Assembly: GCA_036023115.1 (NCBI GenBank)
Contig: JAYKKT010000040.1
Coordinates: 2,787,501-2,851,500, forward strand
From: Brasenia schreberi
Taxonomy: Eukaryota > Streptophyta > Magnoliopsida > Nymphaeales > Cabombaceae
Direction: 5' to 3'
DNA: 64,000 nt
The notes under the pieces: model-generated
Databases searched by the model: none
What the model was told of the DNA's origin: nothing
The model's input: only the letters and a program-made list of their open reading frames with translations
Shown here: one piece after another, positions 12,801 through 24,334 of the stretch
Numbering within the stretch: position 1 is the first letter of the stretch
How the letters are laid out: every line of letters begins with the position of its first letter
Program-made: the position numbers and the translations under genes

Positions 12801-14953
12801 TAGTTGTTGTGATATCCTTGAAATTATAGTTCTACAAGCCTGATTGCTGTACTGTTCTGTTCTTTTTGAAAGAACTTTGTTACCTAAGTCTTAAGCCAAT
12901 GACAGAACAAATAGCAAGAGAGACTGATCACATTCTATATTTTTCATACTTTTTGTTTAGTTTATGCGATGGCATACTTTCATATTTAGAAAAAGAAAAA
13001 GGACTAACCACATTGACATTGAAGATGCAATAGACAATAATTACCAACCATTTGATAAACACAAACACCTTGCGTGTCAACCTTAAAGTTCTCATGAGAT
13101 AGTGAGAATCATAGAAGAAAACAAACAAAGTACCTTTTTAATACCGATCAAGTTTAATCTATCATCATTCCCTATTGACATTACAGCATCTACCACCATG
13201 TGGGCAAAAAACTCCTTCTCACCGACAATCAACTTTGAAGACAGAGTTGTTGCAGCACATCTGGCCAAAAGCTCTCTTTTCTCTTCAATGCTTTTACCCT
13301 CTATACTTGCAGAGAGATCCTTGATTTTGTTAATTGCCTGCAGGAGAAAGCAGATGATTATTGAGTTTGAAAAGCATGGCTTTGGAACTCAACCATGAAC
13401 CAACTAAAAGGACTTAATTAGAATGAAAGTTTTTACCAAGTTGCATGCTGTTCGGTAACTACGTATGAGGTTTTGAGGATGAACACCATCCTCGATGAAA
13501 GGCTTTGCCTCCTTTAAAAACTCTCCAGCAAGAAGGACGACAGTAGTTGTTCCATCACCAACCTACAAATCAGTAACGACCAATTATGAATCAGAAGCTA
13601 TGAAGCCCAGAGGAGAACATCCATGCTACAAAAGAATAACTTAGATATGCATCAATAAAGAAGCTTGAATGGGTCTTAGACAAAGGAGATCTGAAGATTC
13701 AGCACAGAGATTTAGCTAAGGTAATAATAAATCAATAAAAATCAAACTTCCCAATTCATGTGACATAGCAAAAGTGAACCCTCAAGAAAGGACATATAAA
13801 GATGAACTATGAAGATCAACCAAATTTATGTGCTATTGCAGTTGTAAAAGTTATGGAAGTTAAATGAAGTTGATATGACAAAAGCAGAATAGCTCATCAA
13901 AGAAACCACCCAGTTTCTTGCTAGAATTCGAGTTCAGCAACATGTGACACATTTCTGAGGCAGACATGGAAGAACAGATAGATCTGACTAGACATTTTCA
14001 TCAACAGTCATATATAACAGGTTCTCTCATATAACTAACTAAGTTTCTGATGAGCAATGGGTACTTCATAAGTACATAAACTGAACCACGTCTCATTCTC
14101 GCAGCCAGTAGACGGCATAAAAGAGACGCAGACTAGACTTCCTTTTAAATCATGCACGTCACAGTGACTCCCATCTTAAATGCAGAGCCTACTAAAGAAT
14201 AAAGAACCCAATTCACTTTGGCATCAAAGACCCATCAAATGGATCTGATTTTTGGTTTCAACGGGGTAAACCTAAGATCGCCACTTAAATCCGTGCGCAT
14301 ACATAATGTGATTCTTTGTTTCCAACAGACCAAGCACCAGACCAGCATTTAAATGTGAGAGTTTACATAGTTATTCTTTCTTCCAACAGACTAAGCACAA
14401 GATTAACACTTCAATCCGAAAGTTGACATTGGGGATCAAGACAAAATCAAAATTTGGGGAAACAAACAACGATACTGCGATCAAATTCGACCAAAATCAG
14501 TGCATAACCGAATTAAGCACAGAAAACACGACAACTAAGGCAGGAAAACAGAAGGGAAAGATAACAATGCCTCAGAATCCTGAGATTTGGCGATATCGAC
14601 GAGGATCTTCGCCGCCGGGTGAACGATATCGAGGAGCTTCATGATGGTGGCGCCGTCATTGGAAATGGTGGTATTGCCTTTATCGTCGTGGATGAGTTTG
14701 TCCATGCCCCTCGGTCCAAGCGTCGTCCTAACGGCATCGACGACGACCGTGCAGGCATTGATGTTGCTGATCAGTTGGGCCTTCCCTTGTGACGTATCGG
14801 TTCCTTCCTTTAGAAGGATGATCTGGGGTTGCTGTAGCAGCAACAACACCAAAATGAGAGATTTCTCATACTATCTTCAGATATCAACGAAGAAAAGAAA
14901 AACTAAAGCAATAAAGAATACGAGAAGATAGTACTCACCAACATAGCGACCAT
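9858..14953 (-). CDS. CCT7: T-complex protein 1 subunit eta (CCT7), complete, 14 exons
   Basis: Subunit of the cytosolic TRiC/CCT chaperonin, which folds actin, tubulin and other clients using ATP. Coding exons: 14953..14939, 14831..14571, 13562..13437, 13337..13134, 12570..12401, 12325..12190, 12115..11999, 11847..11728, 11310..11212, 11110..11021, 10579..10492, 10401..10313, 10228..10154, 9953..9858. They sum to 1,686 nt, or 561 residues, close to the usual plant length. All phases agree. Seen: [10 protein letters not shown] near residue 40, the nucleotide-binding GDGTTT (94-99), AGGGAID ending at 416, and a C-terminal Gly/Arg tail ending GRGMRRR. The order [35 protein letters not shown] marks the eta subunit. 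Odd points: intron 2 uses a GC donor; intron 11 is 90 nt and stop-free; the residue after KALE is Gly where relatives usually have Val; the fourth intron carries a LINE 3' tail. A GA-rich leader precedes the start. Confidence 0.96.
12720..12812 (+). mobile_element. RTE LINE 3'-end fragment in a CCT7 intron
   Basis: Plus-strand text reading CATGTAGCCGACCCC, then GGGAAAAGGCTTAG and TTGTTGTG matches the 3' end and TTG tail of the two large RTE copies at 21.1-24.3 and 29.0-32.3 kb, in the opposite orientation. It is a strongly 5'-truncated insertion within the intron between exons 4 and 5. Confidence 0.75.
13563..14570 (-). other. CCT7 intron 2, GC-AG type
   Basis: The exon ends in the codon GAG (14573-14571) and is followed by GCATTG. 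The next exon begins GTTGGTGATGG after TTTGTAG. Only a GC donor at 14570-14569 joins the conserved SQDSE to VGDGTT in frame; a GT five bases further would shift the frame. The intron is about 1 kb with no gene inside. Confidence 0.85.
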
Positions 14954-15420
14954 TGCTGTTCAGAGAGAGAGAGAGAATAGGGTTTAGAGGGGAGCGCGTG
15001 CCGGAAGAGAGGATTCGAGAGGCTTTGAAAGTGAGAAAACAGGGGAGAAATAGATTTGAAATTGAAGAGTGCTTCGAGGTGGGCTTTGCTGGAAACGAAA
15101 CCGGATACAATTTATGTAATGCGGATCGAGCCGATACGGATGTAACAAAGTGTGTATCTAGGTCCGAACTTAGGATTCTAGCCCGAAATTTGAAAAATTA
15201 ATATTGAATTTACTAATTTCTAGCATATAACCTTATATGTTGTGAATTATTTAAATTAATTCGTAAATGATTAAAATTTCAATGTTAGATGCTATTGATT
15301 TTAACTATGTAATGGAGTTTCGAATTCGGGTACGGGACACTCATTACCCCTCCTGCCGTTACTCATGGAAAAATGGAGAATAGATAAGACCTCAAATTAG
15401 GCTTAGTGGTTCTAAGCTTC
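14954..15420. promoter_or_regulatory. CCT7 5' UTR and upstream region
   Basis: Upstream flank of the minus-strand CCT7 start. It contains a short GA run at about 14961-14974 (CT-rich in the transcript sense) just before the ATG. No clear TATA box was found, which would fit a housekeeping promoter (inference). Confidence 0.35.
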
Positions 15421-15670
15421 GATTTTTTGGTTTTCTTGAAACCAAGAACTGGAACTGAATTGGGATGGGACTGATTCCATTTTAAGTCATAAGCCATTTG
15501 GAATCGGAAAAAAAGTCATTAAAAAATAAAAAATGTATGAAACCCTCAGTTTTGGTTTTAACCTAATTTGGCTTCAATAGAAGATGGAACAAAAACCGGA
15601 CCAGGTAGTCCTTGAATGTGGGTCTAGTTTAACCGGTTATCATTCCAATCATTTTCTGGCATAGTTTTAT
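15420..15670. mobile_element. Possible degraded hAT-like sequence (GGTT/AACC-rich)
   Basis: Dense in GGTT/AACC words such as AAACCAAGAACTGG, AACCGGACCAGG and TTAACCGGTTATC, like the block at 6.7-7.0 kb and part of 18.06-18.24 kb. Such words mark subterminal regions of many plant hAT elements. No inverted ends or target duplication could be identified. Confidence 0.3.
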
Positions 15671-15694
15671 ATAATGATCTTCTCTTTTATAATG

Positions 15695-15800
15695 AGAAGG
15701 TTGAAGCCAGATGCACGCTCAAGATATCAAACTTATGACCTTCACCTTGTGAGTCCAACCCCTTGCCAGTCGGCTATTTCTTGTGCAAAAATTGAAGTTG
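15695..15800 (-). mobile_element. tRNA-derived SINE fragment (family shared with 25.7 and 54.0 kb)
   Basis: The reverse complement reads AATAGCCGACTGGCAAGGGG, then TTGGACTCACAAG and GTCATAAGTTTGAT. This is the same ordered head as the plus-strand copies at about 25,705 and 54,000, with a box-A-like start and a degenerate box B. Confidence 0.55.
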
Positions 15801-15967
15801 GTATTGAAGCCAGGTACATGACAGGACCTTACTATCATCTTTGTTTGTGTCCCTCTTACACGAAAAAGATAATGTCGTGTTTACTTTGACACGAACACAA
15901 AACTGACGAGGAACATCCCCGTCGCCAACAAATGAAGAAAATAAGGATGAAGTCTCACTACTTACCT

Positions 15968-16067
15968 GGGGTATGGAATACACAAAAGAGCCCTTATTTT
16001 TAACATGTGAAAGAATTTTGGTACCTTCAAGAGAGACCTCAAATTTGTGTGGTGGTTGACCAGACAT
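15968..16067 (-). CDS. Possible orphan first exon, unknown product
   Basis: A 33-codon open stretch begins ATG at 16067 (MSGQPPHKFEVS) and runs into CCCCAG|GTAAGT at 15967, a perfect plant donor. About 60 bp upstream on the same strand is CTATAAAGG, a TATA-like word. I do not recognise the peptide and find no second exon; a SINE lies just downstream. It may be a gene fragment or chance. Confidence 0.2.
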
Positions 16068-16119
16068 CTAGTTCTTGGTGGCTGATAAATGCTAGCTGCA
16101 CTCACTCCTCACCTATCTG

Positions 16120-17217
16120 GAAACCTTTATAGTCTATCTTCTTTGGATGGAGAACGGAACTTCCTTTGGTTCCTCAACCTGGTGTAGGTCTCGACATATG
16201 CTAACTGTTTTTGGTTTACTCACAAGTGACAATCTAAACTAAAGTATTGGCAGTACGGTTCCTCTTTGGTTTGTCTTTTATTCAAGCTGCATTTCCATAC
16301 CCATACCAGATGCATACTGGGTTTTGAATTCCTGACCTCCCATTAGTACTCTCATTTCGGGTTTACTAACGTGAATTGTTTATCATGAAAACAAAATGTT
16401 GTAGAAGGGTTGTCCTTGGTTTATGTTTTGGTTATGATTGAAAAAACATTCTCCTTATGTTCATATTATAATAGAACAAACATACTTTTTTATTAATCAT
16501 GGGGGATGTCTCCTTCGATGTCCAGCTATGATCATGGAAGCTGGCCTTCTTGTAATTTTACCTGCTCAGCCTTTTCAGTGAGATTTATCCTTGTTTCTTT
16601 CTACTAGACATTTGGTTTCAGTTCATTTCTTGCTAGGTTTTTGAGAAATTTGTTCCTGTCAAAGTTTTCTGCCATGAGTCTGGTTTGCCAGTGAAAATTG
16701 AGAGAGTTCTAAAATCATTCTGTTCCATTCTACTTGTGTGTCTTCTATATCATGAGAGATTGTTGTTACTACTCCAGATGCACTGCCATTTTCAAGCAGG
16801 AAAAGTTCTGTCTTCCCAACGTTCTGCACTAAAGTTGACATCTTTTTCTGTTTTGGTGGGGAATGTGTTCTGGTTTCGGGTTCTAACCAGATTTGCCTTT
16901 CTGCTAGAGGAGAGTAGTTCACCCCGCCTTGAAATTATATGGGGTGGTTTCATAATTGTACCGTGACGTGTCCAAGGATAGGCTTATCTCGTTTTGGTGA
17001 TTCTCGTCATAGTTTGTTGACTGTGTAGATATTTGTCTCTAATTTCTGATCATATTTTGATCTCATCGTGATGATGTATGCCTTGTTCCGATTCTTGAAC
17101 GATGGCTTGCCTTCGGATCTTGAGCCTTTACTGTACTGTGTTTTATGCTTCAAGCTTTGCCACGTTTGATGGTCGAACAATGTTAGTTCCCCTGACACCT
17201 AATGATTCAAATTTGCA
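16120..17217. other. Non-coding flank of the protease pseudogene
   Basis: No conserved coding sequence seen. The part just before 17218 ends in ATTTGCAG, so it may be the surviving intron of the ancestral protease gene. The upstream exons that should carry the catalytic Cys were not found. Confidence 0.4.
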
Positions 17218-17218
17218 G

Positions 17219-17811
17219 TGTGATCCATCAGAAGCGTCATCTTGAGACTCAGGGTGCAACGGTGAACTAATGACCAATGCTTTTGAATATGCAATGGAAG
17301 CTGGTGGACTTAGAGAAAGGACGACTATCCTTATACTGGAACTGATAAGGGCACTTGCAAGTTTGACAAGAACAAGATCGCTGCATCAGTCTCTAACTTC
17401 AGCACCATTTCTGTCGACGAAGATCAGATTGCAGCAAATCTTGTGAAGTACGGGCCACTGGCAGGTAATTAATGAAAGTTTTTTTTCCCTTTGCCATGAA
17501 TAAAGGTTTCAACTTCTGTGCTTGACATTGCCATGTTGGTATTGCACCATCATTGCAGTTGGGATCAATGCTGTTTTCATGCAAACCTACATTGGAGGCG
17601 TTTCATGCCCATGGACCATGGAGTGCTTCTTGTGGGCTATGGCGCCGAAGCGTATGCGCCCCTCCGTCTCAAAAAGAAGCCTTACTGGATCATTAAGAAC
17701 TCGTGGGGAGAAGGGCGGGGAGAGAAAGGATTCTACAAGATTTGCAGGGGTCGCAACGTCTGTGGTGTGGATTCCATGGTCTCGGCTGTTGCCGCCATTC
17801 ATGTCCATTAG
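17219..17811 (+). pseudogene. RD19-like papain-family cysteine protease, 3' pseudogene fragment
   Basis: Two terminal exons of a vacuolar papain-type (C1A, RD19-like) protease gene. Exon A is 17219..17464, after an ATTTGCAG acceptor; exon B is 17559..17811, ending TAG. Seen: DSGCNGELMTNAFEYAM, TGTDKGTCKFDKNKI, the active-site His in DHGVLLVGYGAEAYAP, the Asn in PYWIIKNSWGEG, and CGVDSMVSAVAAI at the end. Damage: a TGA at 17243-17245 where relatives have Cys; a frameshift between GGL and the following DYPYTG-equivalent; a small deletion with frameshift between SCP and MDHGV. The exons with the signal peptide, prodomain and catalytic Cys are missing. The intron is kept, so this is a truncated DNA-level duplicate and not a retrocopy. 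It is not expected to give an active enzyme. Confidence 0.88.
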
Positions 17812-19545
17812 AACCACGGATTGCTCAAGGAGTGAATTATCTACTTGATGTAAATAATACACGAATGTCACCAAAGACGTTATGCTGCCAAAAGGGTGAT
17901 TGGCGTGATACTTTCATAAGTTGCTCTCTTAGTTCTTATGTAAGATGGTTTGTGGCTTCAGTTGCATCATAGCTGGCAGGTATGCAGTGCATTCTCTGAT
18001 ATCCTTTCTCAGTTTCTTCTTAGGTGTTGTCCTTTTCATAAGAAAAGGAGAGACAAAATGCTCCAAATATGTAGTGGACAGGGGTTTTCATGCTCGGGTT
18101 TGGTTCAGTTCTAAGCTAAACCTCAAACCAAACCAATTTGCTTGGTTCTTAAATTTTGGAGAACCAAATCAAACATGAAACTGAACCGAACTGAACAAAG
18201 CCATTGGTTTCTGGTTTGCTTTGGTTCTAAACCGTGCTTCTGCATATAGGATGAGCAATGCCATATGAACTCGTTAACAAAAGTTGTAATTGTGGCTACT
18301 CTTGCACAAGCTCCCTCATGTTCAGTACCATGTAACATGAGCTATGGTTGGGGGCTTGGAGGTGGGTTAGCTTCTCCTCCATTAGAGTGGGGGTCAAATT
18401 AATCCATTAATGTGGGCTAACTGCAAACCGCATTTTTTAGGTATTTCTAGTTCTATTCATGATATTGGTGGTAGGAGGCTATTTTATCTTGCTCGTGGTC
18501 TTTAAATGAAATCAAAACCAAGTATTTCTTTACATTACATGTTATTGGCTACAAGGGGTTCCTAGTTGTTGCTTCAATCCGTCAAGGATCACATTCATTT
18601 TGAAAGAGCAAGATTCCAACATATTTTTAACCTTCGTCGTTATTGCAGTGCACATGTTTCAGCCTTTCACATGTTTGAAATTGAAATTCTCTGTGGCTTT
18701 GGCTCGGTTGCAAGTTGGGCTGCCAATGTGCTCATTTTTCATGCTAAGCTTATCCCTTGTCTGCTACAGAACCTAATACCACAAGTTGGGTTGGTCTGCA
18801 AACGGGTGGGGCTCATCTTAGCTGGGCTTTTAGAGGCTTGTTTAGTTGCCAAAACCATAACTAAGCCTTCTCTCACACTAAGTGGGATCTGAGTACATGG
18901 ATTCACCATTATTCTCTAGCCTGTGTTGGATTGTGTGATTTACGATATGTGATATTTTTACATGCATGTATGCTAACAAAATGCTAAACCAGTTTCTTAG
19001 ATAGGTTTAAGTTTTCAATGGCTAACATTTAAATTGTAAAAGTTGCGTTGAAAAACTAAATCTTAACTTAAAATGAGCAAAGTTTTATTTTCTATTGGGG
19101 ATTTTTATTCTTTAAAGTTTAATGAGCAATCTCATGTCTGGCTTGTCTACCTTGCAACTTGGTTCATGCTAAATGAGAAGAGTCAAGCCGCCGACATGCG
19201 ACAGTCTAATGGATAGGTCTGGCTCGGCCAATCATGTAGTTCCAATTTTGAACCCAAGTTCTCATCAGGACCACACCCCTCTAGAGCAGGATGCTGGCCC
19301 ATATGGAACTGGGAGCCAACCCAGACTTTCGTGTATACGCCTGAAGGCCTAATCGACGGAAACTGGCGAATGTTCGTGTAGTACTCCTTGTTGGTCATGA
19401 GAACAAGCCCACAGGGTGGCTGTGACCACGATCCAGATGTATGATTTGATCTTAGTTTCAACCCGGGTCCAAATTGGAAGCATATTTTCAACCCGATCAA
19501 CCTGCCTCGATGCATCTTTAATGCATAGCTAAACTTGGCAATGGC
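17812..19545. other. Intergenic region with AACC/GGTT-rich block, no gene
   Basis: No recognisable gene. At about 18,060-18,240 it contains a run of AACCAAACC and TTTGGTTC words resembling the AACC-rich blocks near 6.8 and 15.5 kb. The frame at 18,566-18,892 has no domain or homologue I recognise and is probably chance. Confidence 0.4.
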
Positions 19546-19550
19546 ACTAA

Positions 19551-19660
19551 AAGAATTAGCTCAAATGGCAGGGATCTTGGCTCGCGTAATGTTGGCCACG
19601 AGTTCGTCTCCTCTGGCATGCATACCTGGCTCCGGCCTCCAGTTGTAATCAAAGAAAAAG
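19551..19660 (+). mobile_element. tRNA-derived SINE
   Basis: Box-A-like TTAGCTCAAATGGCAGGG at about 19556, box-B-like GAGTTCGTCTCC about 50 bp later, then GCATGCATACCTGG, CCGGCCTCCAG and an A-rich end (AATCAAAGAAAAAG). This order matches tRNA-derived plant SINEs and the other copies in the window. Confidence 0.65.
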
Positions 19661-19981
19661 TAAAAACTGGGCAATAAATTGAACAGCACAGGGATTTGGG
19701 CACTAACAGCTTCCAAAATTTGGCATCTCCCTCCATTGCTCCATCTTTGAGCAGAACAATGGTTGTTTTACCAAGAGAGGGTTGAGTGCTTGATTATATC
19801 AAACCACTCCATTTTTTTTGTTACAATAGGAGGGAAAGCCTAAAACACACACATGCACCCCTCAGTAATCGAAAACAAATGGGCCGTAGCAGATTTAAAA
19901 CTTTTGGTAGGATCGGGAAAATAGCCTATAGTGTTTAAGGTGGGACGAACCATGCATTAACAACTTAGGGTGCTTTGGTTC

Positions 19982-20239
19982 AATGCATTGAGAGAAAAGA
20001 ACCAAAGCACCCAAATGGGCCTGTGGATCCCGTCATGTCCTATAGTTTTCTTATTGATTTCTCAAATTTCATATGAGGCGATTGCCCTACCTCGGTTCAA
20101 TGTGGATCCGCTGTTGCAAGTGGGTGTCAAGTAGTCTACCAGTGAGCTAATGGTCTGGGTGCACGCCATTCAATGTTTTAATTTATAAAGAAAAGAGTAT
20201 GCCCATTTGGGTGCTTTGGTTCTTCTCTCTCAATGCATT
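19982..20239. mobile_element. MITE-like foldback with 39-bp inverted ends
   Basis: The left arm 19982-20020 begins AATGCATTGAGAGA and runs through GAACCAAAGCACCC. The right arm 20201-20239 is its reverse complement with very few mismatches. The 180-bp core has no gene and may hold a minus-strand SINE head (TTAGCTCACTGGTAGAC near 20,150). A TGCTTTGGTTC word next to the left arm makes a second, smaller palindrome. Sequences resembling CATTAACAACTTAGG flank both sides. The family (PIF/Harbinger-like from the TTTGGTTC words) is a guess. Confidence 0.65.
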
Positions 20240-20492
20240 AAAAACTTAGGGGAAGTTACCAGAAATGGCAACTTTTAGTCAATTCAGCAAAATGAACCCC
20301 ACTCAAGAGACATCTCTAGATTAACAACTTGCACTGACTTCACTTTAGTCTTTCATGTGCCCGTTTTGGTGCTTGTCTTCTCTTTCTAATGCATAATGAT
20401 TTTAGTCTTTCACGTGCCCACCGGGGTACACAAATATTAGCTCAACTAGCACTCTCTTGATTGACCAGCAATTGATGGATGCACGGTGTTTT

Positions 20493-20494
<2 letters not shown>

Positions 20495-20539
<45 letters not shown>
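20495..20539. repeat. (CT)n microsatellite
   Basis: About 45 bp of uninterrupted CT dinucleotide. Confidence 0.95.
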
Positions 20540-20542
<3 letters not shown>

Positions 20543-20593
20543 TCCATGTTTCAGCAGCAGAACACTGCTCTACGCAGTGGCACTCACTGAAGA

Positions 20594-20706
20594 TGCTAGT
20601 TTTTTTTTCTGTTACAAGAGGAGGCCAAAGCCTAACACACACACACACACATGCATGGAGTCGAACTCCCCACCAGCAGCAACGGTGCTAGCGCTTCATA
20701 CCCATA
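20594..20706 (-). mobile_element. tRNA-derived SINE, minus strand
   Basis: The reverse complement reads GCGCTAGCACCGTTGCTGCT, then GGGGAGTTCGACTCC (a good box B), a CA/TG repeat, TTAGGCTTTGGCCTCC, TCTTGTAACAG and an A run. The same order occurs at 49.36-49.47 kb (minus) and 35.52-35.63 kb (plus), so these are one SINE family. Confidence 0.75.
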
Positions 20707-20709
20707 TTA

Positions 20710-21080
20710 AACAGTTTACACTGTCATTTTAGTTAATCACTCACTTTCTTATATATACTTATCGTGAACACTTGATAAGGAATAAGAAAGGTGATAATCC
20801 AATCGACAATGATTCCAAACAAATTAGAAACTTAAAGAGCATATAAGATACCTAAAAGAATATGAGAGGGAACTTGGAGAAATTCTAGAAGGGAGGAAGC
20901 CTGAAAATCTTATCTTGCTTTTATGCTAAATTTAGCACAGGATTAAGCTCAATTGCATCATACATTCTATATAGACGACCCCCACTTAGTGTTGAAAAAG
21001 GATTGGTTTAGGTTTCGGCTTCGATTTTGGATTTTCTAAGCAAGGTTTTGTGAGGAGGGGATTCGCATAAAAAGGGGTTG
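20710..21080. other. Intergenic, no gene seen
   Basis: AT-rich flank of the first RTE element. No coding, RNA or repeat structure recognised. Confidence 0.5.
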
Positions 21081-21097
21081 ACAAGAAAATCACGGTT

Positions 21098-24000
21098 ACA
21101 AACAACAACAACAACAACTAAGCCTTTTCCCATACTAGACGGGGTCGGCTACATGGATTCTTTGTTTCCACAGATCCCTATCGTGTGCCATGTTAGCAGT
21201 TACCTCCCAATAAGCTAGATCATTCTTTATTGTTTCTTTCCAACACTTTTATGGTCGTCCTCTACCTCTTTTAATACTTTCCAAATTTAGTTTTTCTAAC
21301 CTTCCTACAGGTTCTTCTTTTGATCTTCTTTCTATATGTCCAAACCATCTTAAACGATGTTCTCTCATTTTATCCTCTATTGGTGCCACTCCTAATTTGT
21401 TTCTAATAACCTCATTATGTATACGGTCTTTTCTTGTATGACCACTCATCCATCTCAACATCTTCATTTCTGTCATGATTAACTGCCCAACACTTAGAAC
21501 CATAAAACATGGCAGGCCTAATTGCTGCTCTATAATATTTACCTTTTAACTTTAATGGTATCTTCTTATCACAAAGAATACCTGATGCTCCTCTCCATTT
21601 TAACCAACCAACATTAATTCTATGTGTAACATCTCCATCAATTCTTCCATCACTATGAAAAATTGACCCTAGGTATTTAAAACTTTCCTTTTGGGGAATG
21701 CAATGTGTGCTAATTTTAATTTCCATGTCCTCTGAAGTAACCAAATGATCAAACTTACATTCCATGTATTATGTCTTTGTTCTACTAAGTCGGAGGCCTT
21801 TGCTTTCTAATGTTTCTCTCCATAATTCCAATTTTCTATTAACTTTTTCCTTAGACTCCTCCACTAATACAATGTCATCTGCAAATAACATATACCAAGG
21901 TACTTCATCTTGAATATGTTTTGTTAACTCATCACCATTATAAATAAGTATGGACTTAAAGTTGATCCTTGATGTAACCCAATATTAACTTCAAAGAAGT
22001 CTGTTGTTCCTTCATGAGTCCTCACACATGTTTTTGCACCATCATACATGTCTCTTATAAGGTTAATATATGTCAATGGGATACCTCTTTTTTCCAAAGT
22101 TCTCCAAAGAACCTCCCTCGATACCCTATCATAAGCTTTTTCTAGATCAATAAATATCATATGAAGGTCTTTCTTTTTTGCTCTAAAATGTTTCAAAAGA
22201 CGTCTCAAAAGGTGAATCGCTTCAATAGTAGATCTGCCTGGCATGAATCCAAATTGGTTCTTTGTTGTACTTGATCATTGTCTTAACCTACGTTCGATAA
22301 TTCTTTCCCATAATTTCATAGTATGACTCATTAACTTGATACCTCAATAATTCACACAATTTTGAATATCTCCCTTGTTCTTATATATGGGTATAAGTGT
22401 ACTTGCTCTTCATTCCTCGGGCATCTTTTGGTTTTTTTATATTTCATTAAATAGTCTTGTGAGCCAAGTGATTCCTATTTCTCCTAGTATTTTCCAAACT
22501 TCTATAGGAATATTATCTGGTCCTACCAATTTACCACCCTTCATATGTTTAAGAGCCTCTTTGACTTTATTCTTTTGAATACGTCGGTAGAAATTGTGGT
22601 TTATATACTTTTCTGATTTGGCTAAATCTCCTAAACTAATACTAACATCTTTATTTTCATTAAAAAGATTATAAAAATAGTTTTTCCATCTATTTCTTAT
22701 ATCATCATTTGCCACTAGAATTTTTTCATCCTCGTCTTTTATCCATCTATCATAATTAAGATCTTTAGTTTTCTTATCTCTAGCCCTAGCTATCCTAAAA
22801 ATATCTCTTTCACCCTCTTTTGAGTTGAGTTTTTTATATAAGTCCTCCCAAATCTTAGCTTTTGCTTCACTAACGGCCTTTTTCGCTTCCTTCTTTGCTT
22901 TCTTATAAGCTTCTAAAGTTTCACTAGTTTTCTTGGCATAATGTAATTTGTAACATGCCCTCTTTGCCTTGATTTTATTTTGCACTACTTCACTCTACCA
23001 CCAAGCTTCTTTTTGTGCAAGTACACCTCCCTTAGATACACCTAACACATCTTTCACCACTTTCCTAATATGTATAGCCATATTGTTTCACATATCACAG
23101 GGTGTGCCAACATAATTCCAAACATCTCCTTGAAGGACTTTCTGTTTAAATATGTCTTCTTTCTCGCTTTTGAGGTTCCACCATTTAGTCTGAATAGCTC
23201 GATGCACTCTTTTCTTCTTTGTCTATTTTTTTATTTGTAAATCCATAACTAAAAGTCGATGTTGGGTGGTTAAGCTTTCTCCTGGAATTACCTTACAATC
23301 TTTACAACACACTCTATCTTTTTTTCTACAAATAAAGTAATCAATTTATGTTTGTGATAAGCCACTCTTATAAGTAATTAAATGTTCATCTCATTTTTTG
23401 AAGATTGTATTGACTATAAAGAGATCAAATGCCATAGCAAAATTTAAAATCTCCCTACCTTCCTCGTTTATATCCCCAAAACCAAAGTTTCCATGAATCC
23501 CTTCATATTTTAATGCCTCTTTACCGACATGTCCATTTAAATTTTGAAATACCTTATCTAACTCTTCCCAAAAAATTGTCTTTATACTATCTTCTAGTCC
23601 TACTTGGGGTGCGTAAGCACAAACTATATTCAAAACCTCTGCTCCTAACACTAATTTCAACGTCATGATTCGGTCACCATATCGTTGTATGTCTACTACA
23701 CTCTCCTTTAAATCTTTATTTATAATAATACCAACTCCGTTTCAAGCCTTTTCTTTACCTGAGTACCATAATTTAAAATCTGTATCCTCTATCTCTTTTG
23801 CTTTTTCTTCAACCCATTTTGTCTTTTGTAAACATAAAATATGAATCTTTCTCCGAATCATAGTATCTACCACCTCCATTAGCTTACCGGATAATGTTCC
23901 GATATTCCAAGAACCAATACGAATCTTATTATCTAGGACTAGTTTCCTTACCCCCCGCATCCGTCCATAATCAAAATGCAGAGACCCTCTCTGAAAATTT

Positions 24001-24317
24001 TTCACTATATTCGGGCGGCAATGTAGCAGGACTAACTTCTTTACCCACACCCGTCAATGATGTGGGAACCCTCTCTGTAATTGATTCACTACATTCGGGT
24101 GAAAATGTAGTGGTCCTTGCTTACTTCTTACTGCATTCGGGCTCTGCAGCACGTCGCTAGGCGGGGATGCCCCAAAGCAATGCTATCATTTTTGTAATCC
24201 ATGTTATAAAAATCCGACTAAGTTTTACGCTGGCTGTAGGAAGCCTAACACAACCTTCCTCCTTTATCCGGGCTTGGGACCGGCAATGCAAGGGTGATCC
24301 CTTACATGAGCAGAGTT
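21098..24317 (-). mobile_element. RTE-clade LINE, copy A (near full length, defective)
   Basis: Non-LTR retrotransposon on the minus strand, flanked by a 17-bp target duplication: ACAAGAAAATCACGGTT (21081-21097) and ACAAGAAAATCACAGTT (24318-24334). From the 5' end it has an endonuclease part (IRIGSWNIGTLSGKLMEV, about 23.9 kb; CAYAPQVGLEDSIKT), a linker rich in Lys, a reverse transcriptase ([39 protein letters not shown]) and a C-terminal region ([31 protein letters not shown]). It ends in a CAA/TTG microsatellite tail. There is no RNase H and no poly(A), as expected for RTE. It is broken by many frameshifts and stops. It also lacks about 36 nt of the endonuclease around the catalytic GGDLN segment, and about 22 nt near the 3' end, relative to copy B. 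Confidence 0.92.
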
Positions 24318-24334
24318 ACAAGAAAATCACAGTT

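Noticed and set aside
20660..20690. Possible tRNA gene (GGAGTTCGACTCC arm)
   Set aside because: No cloverleaf; the arm is box B of a SINE that recurs elsewhere in the window.
21117..24050. Cellular gene annotated from RTE frames (craniofacial development protein 2-like)
   Set aside because: The frames are the endonuclease and RT of a LINE with target duplications and a TTG tail.
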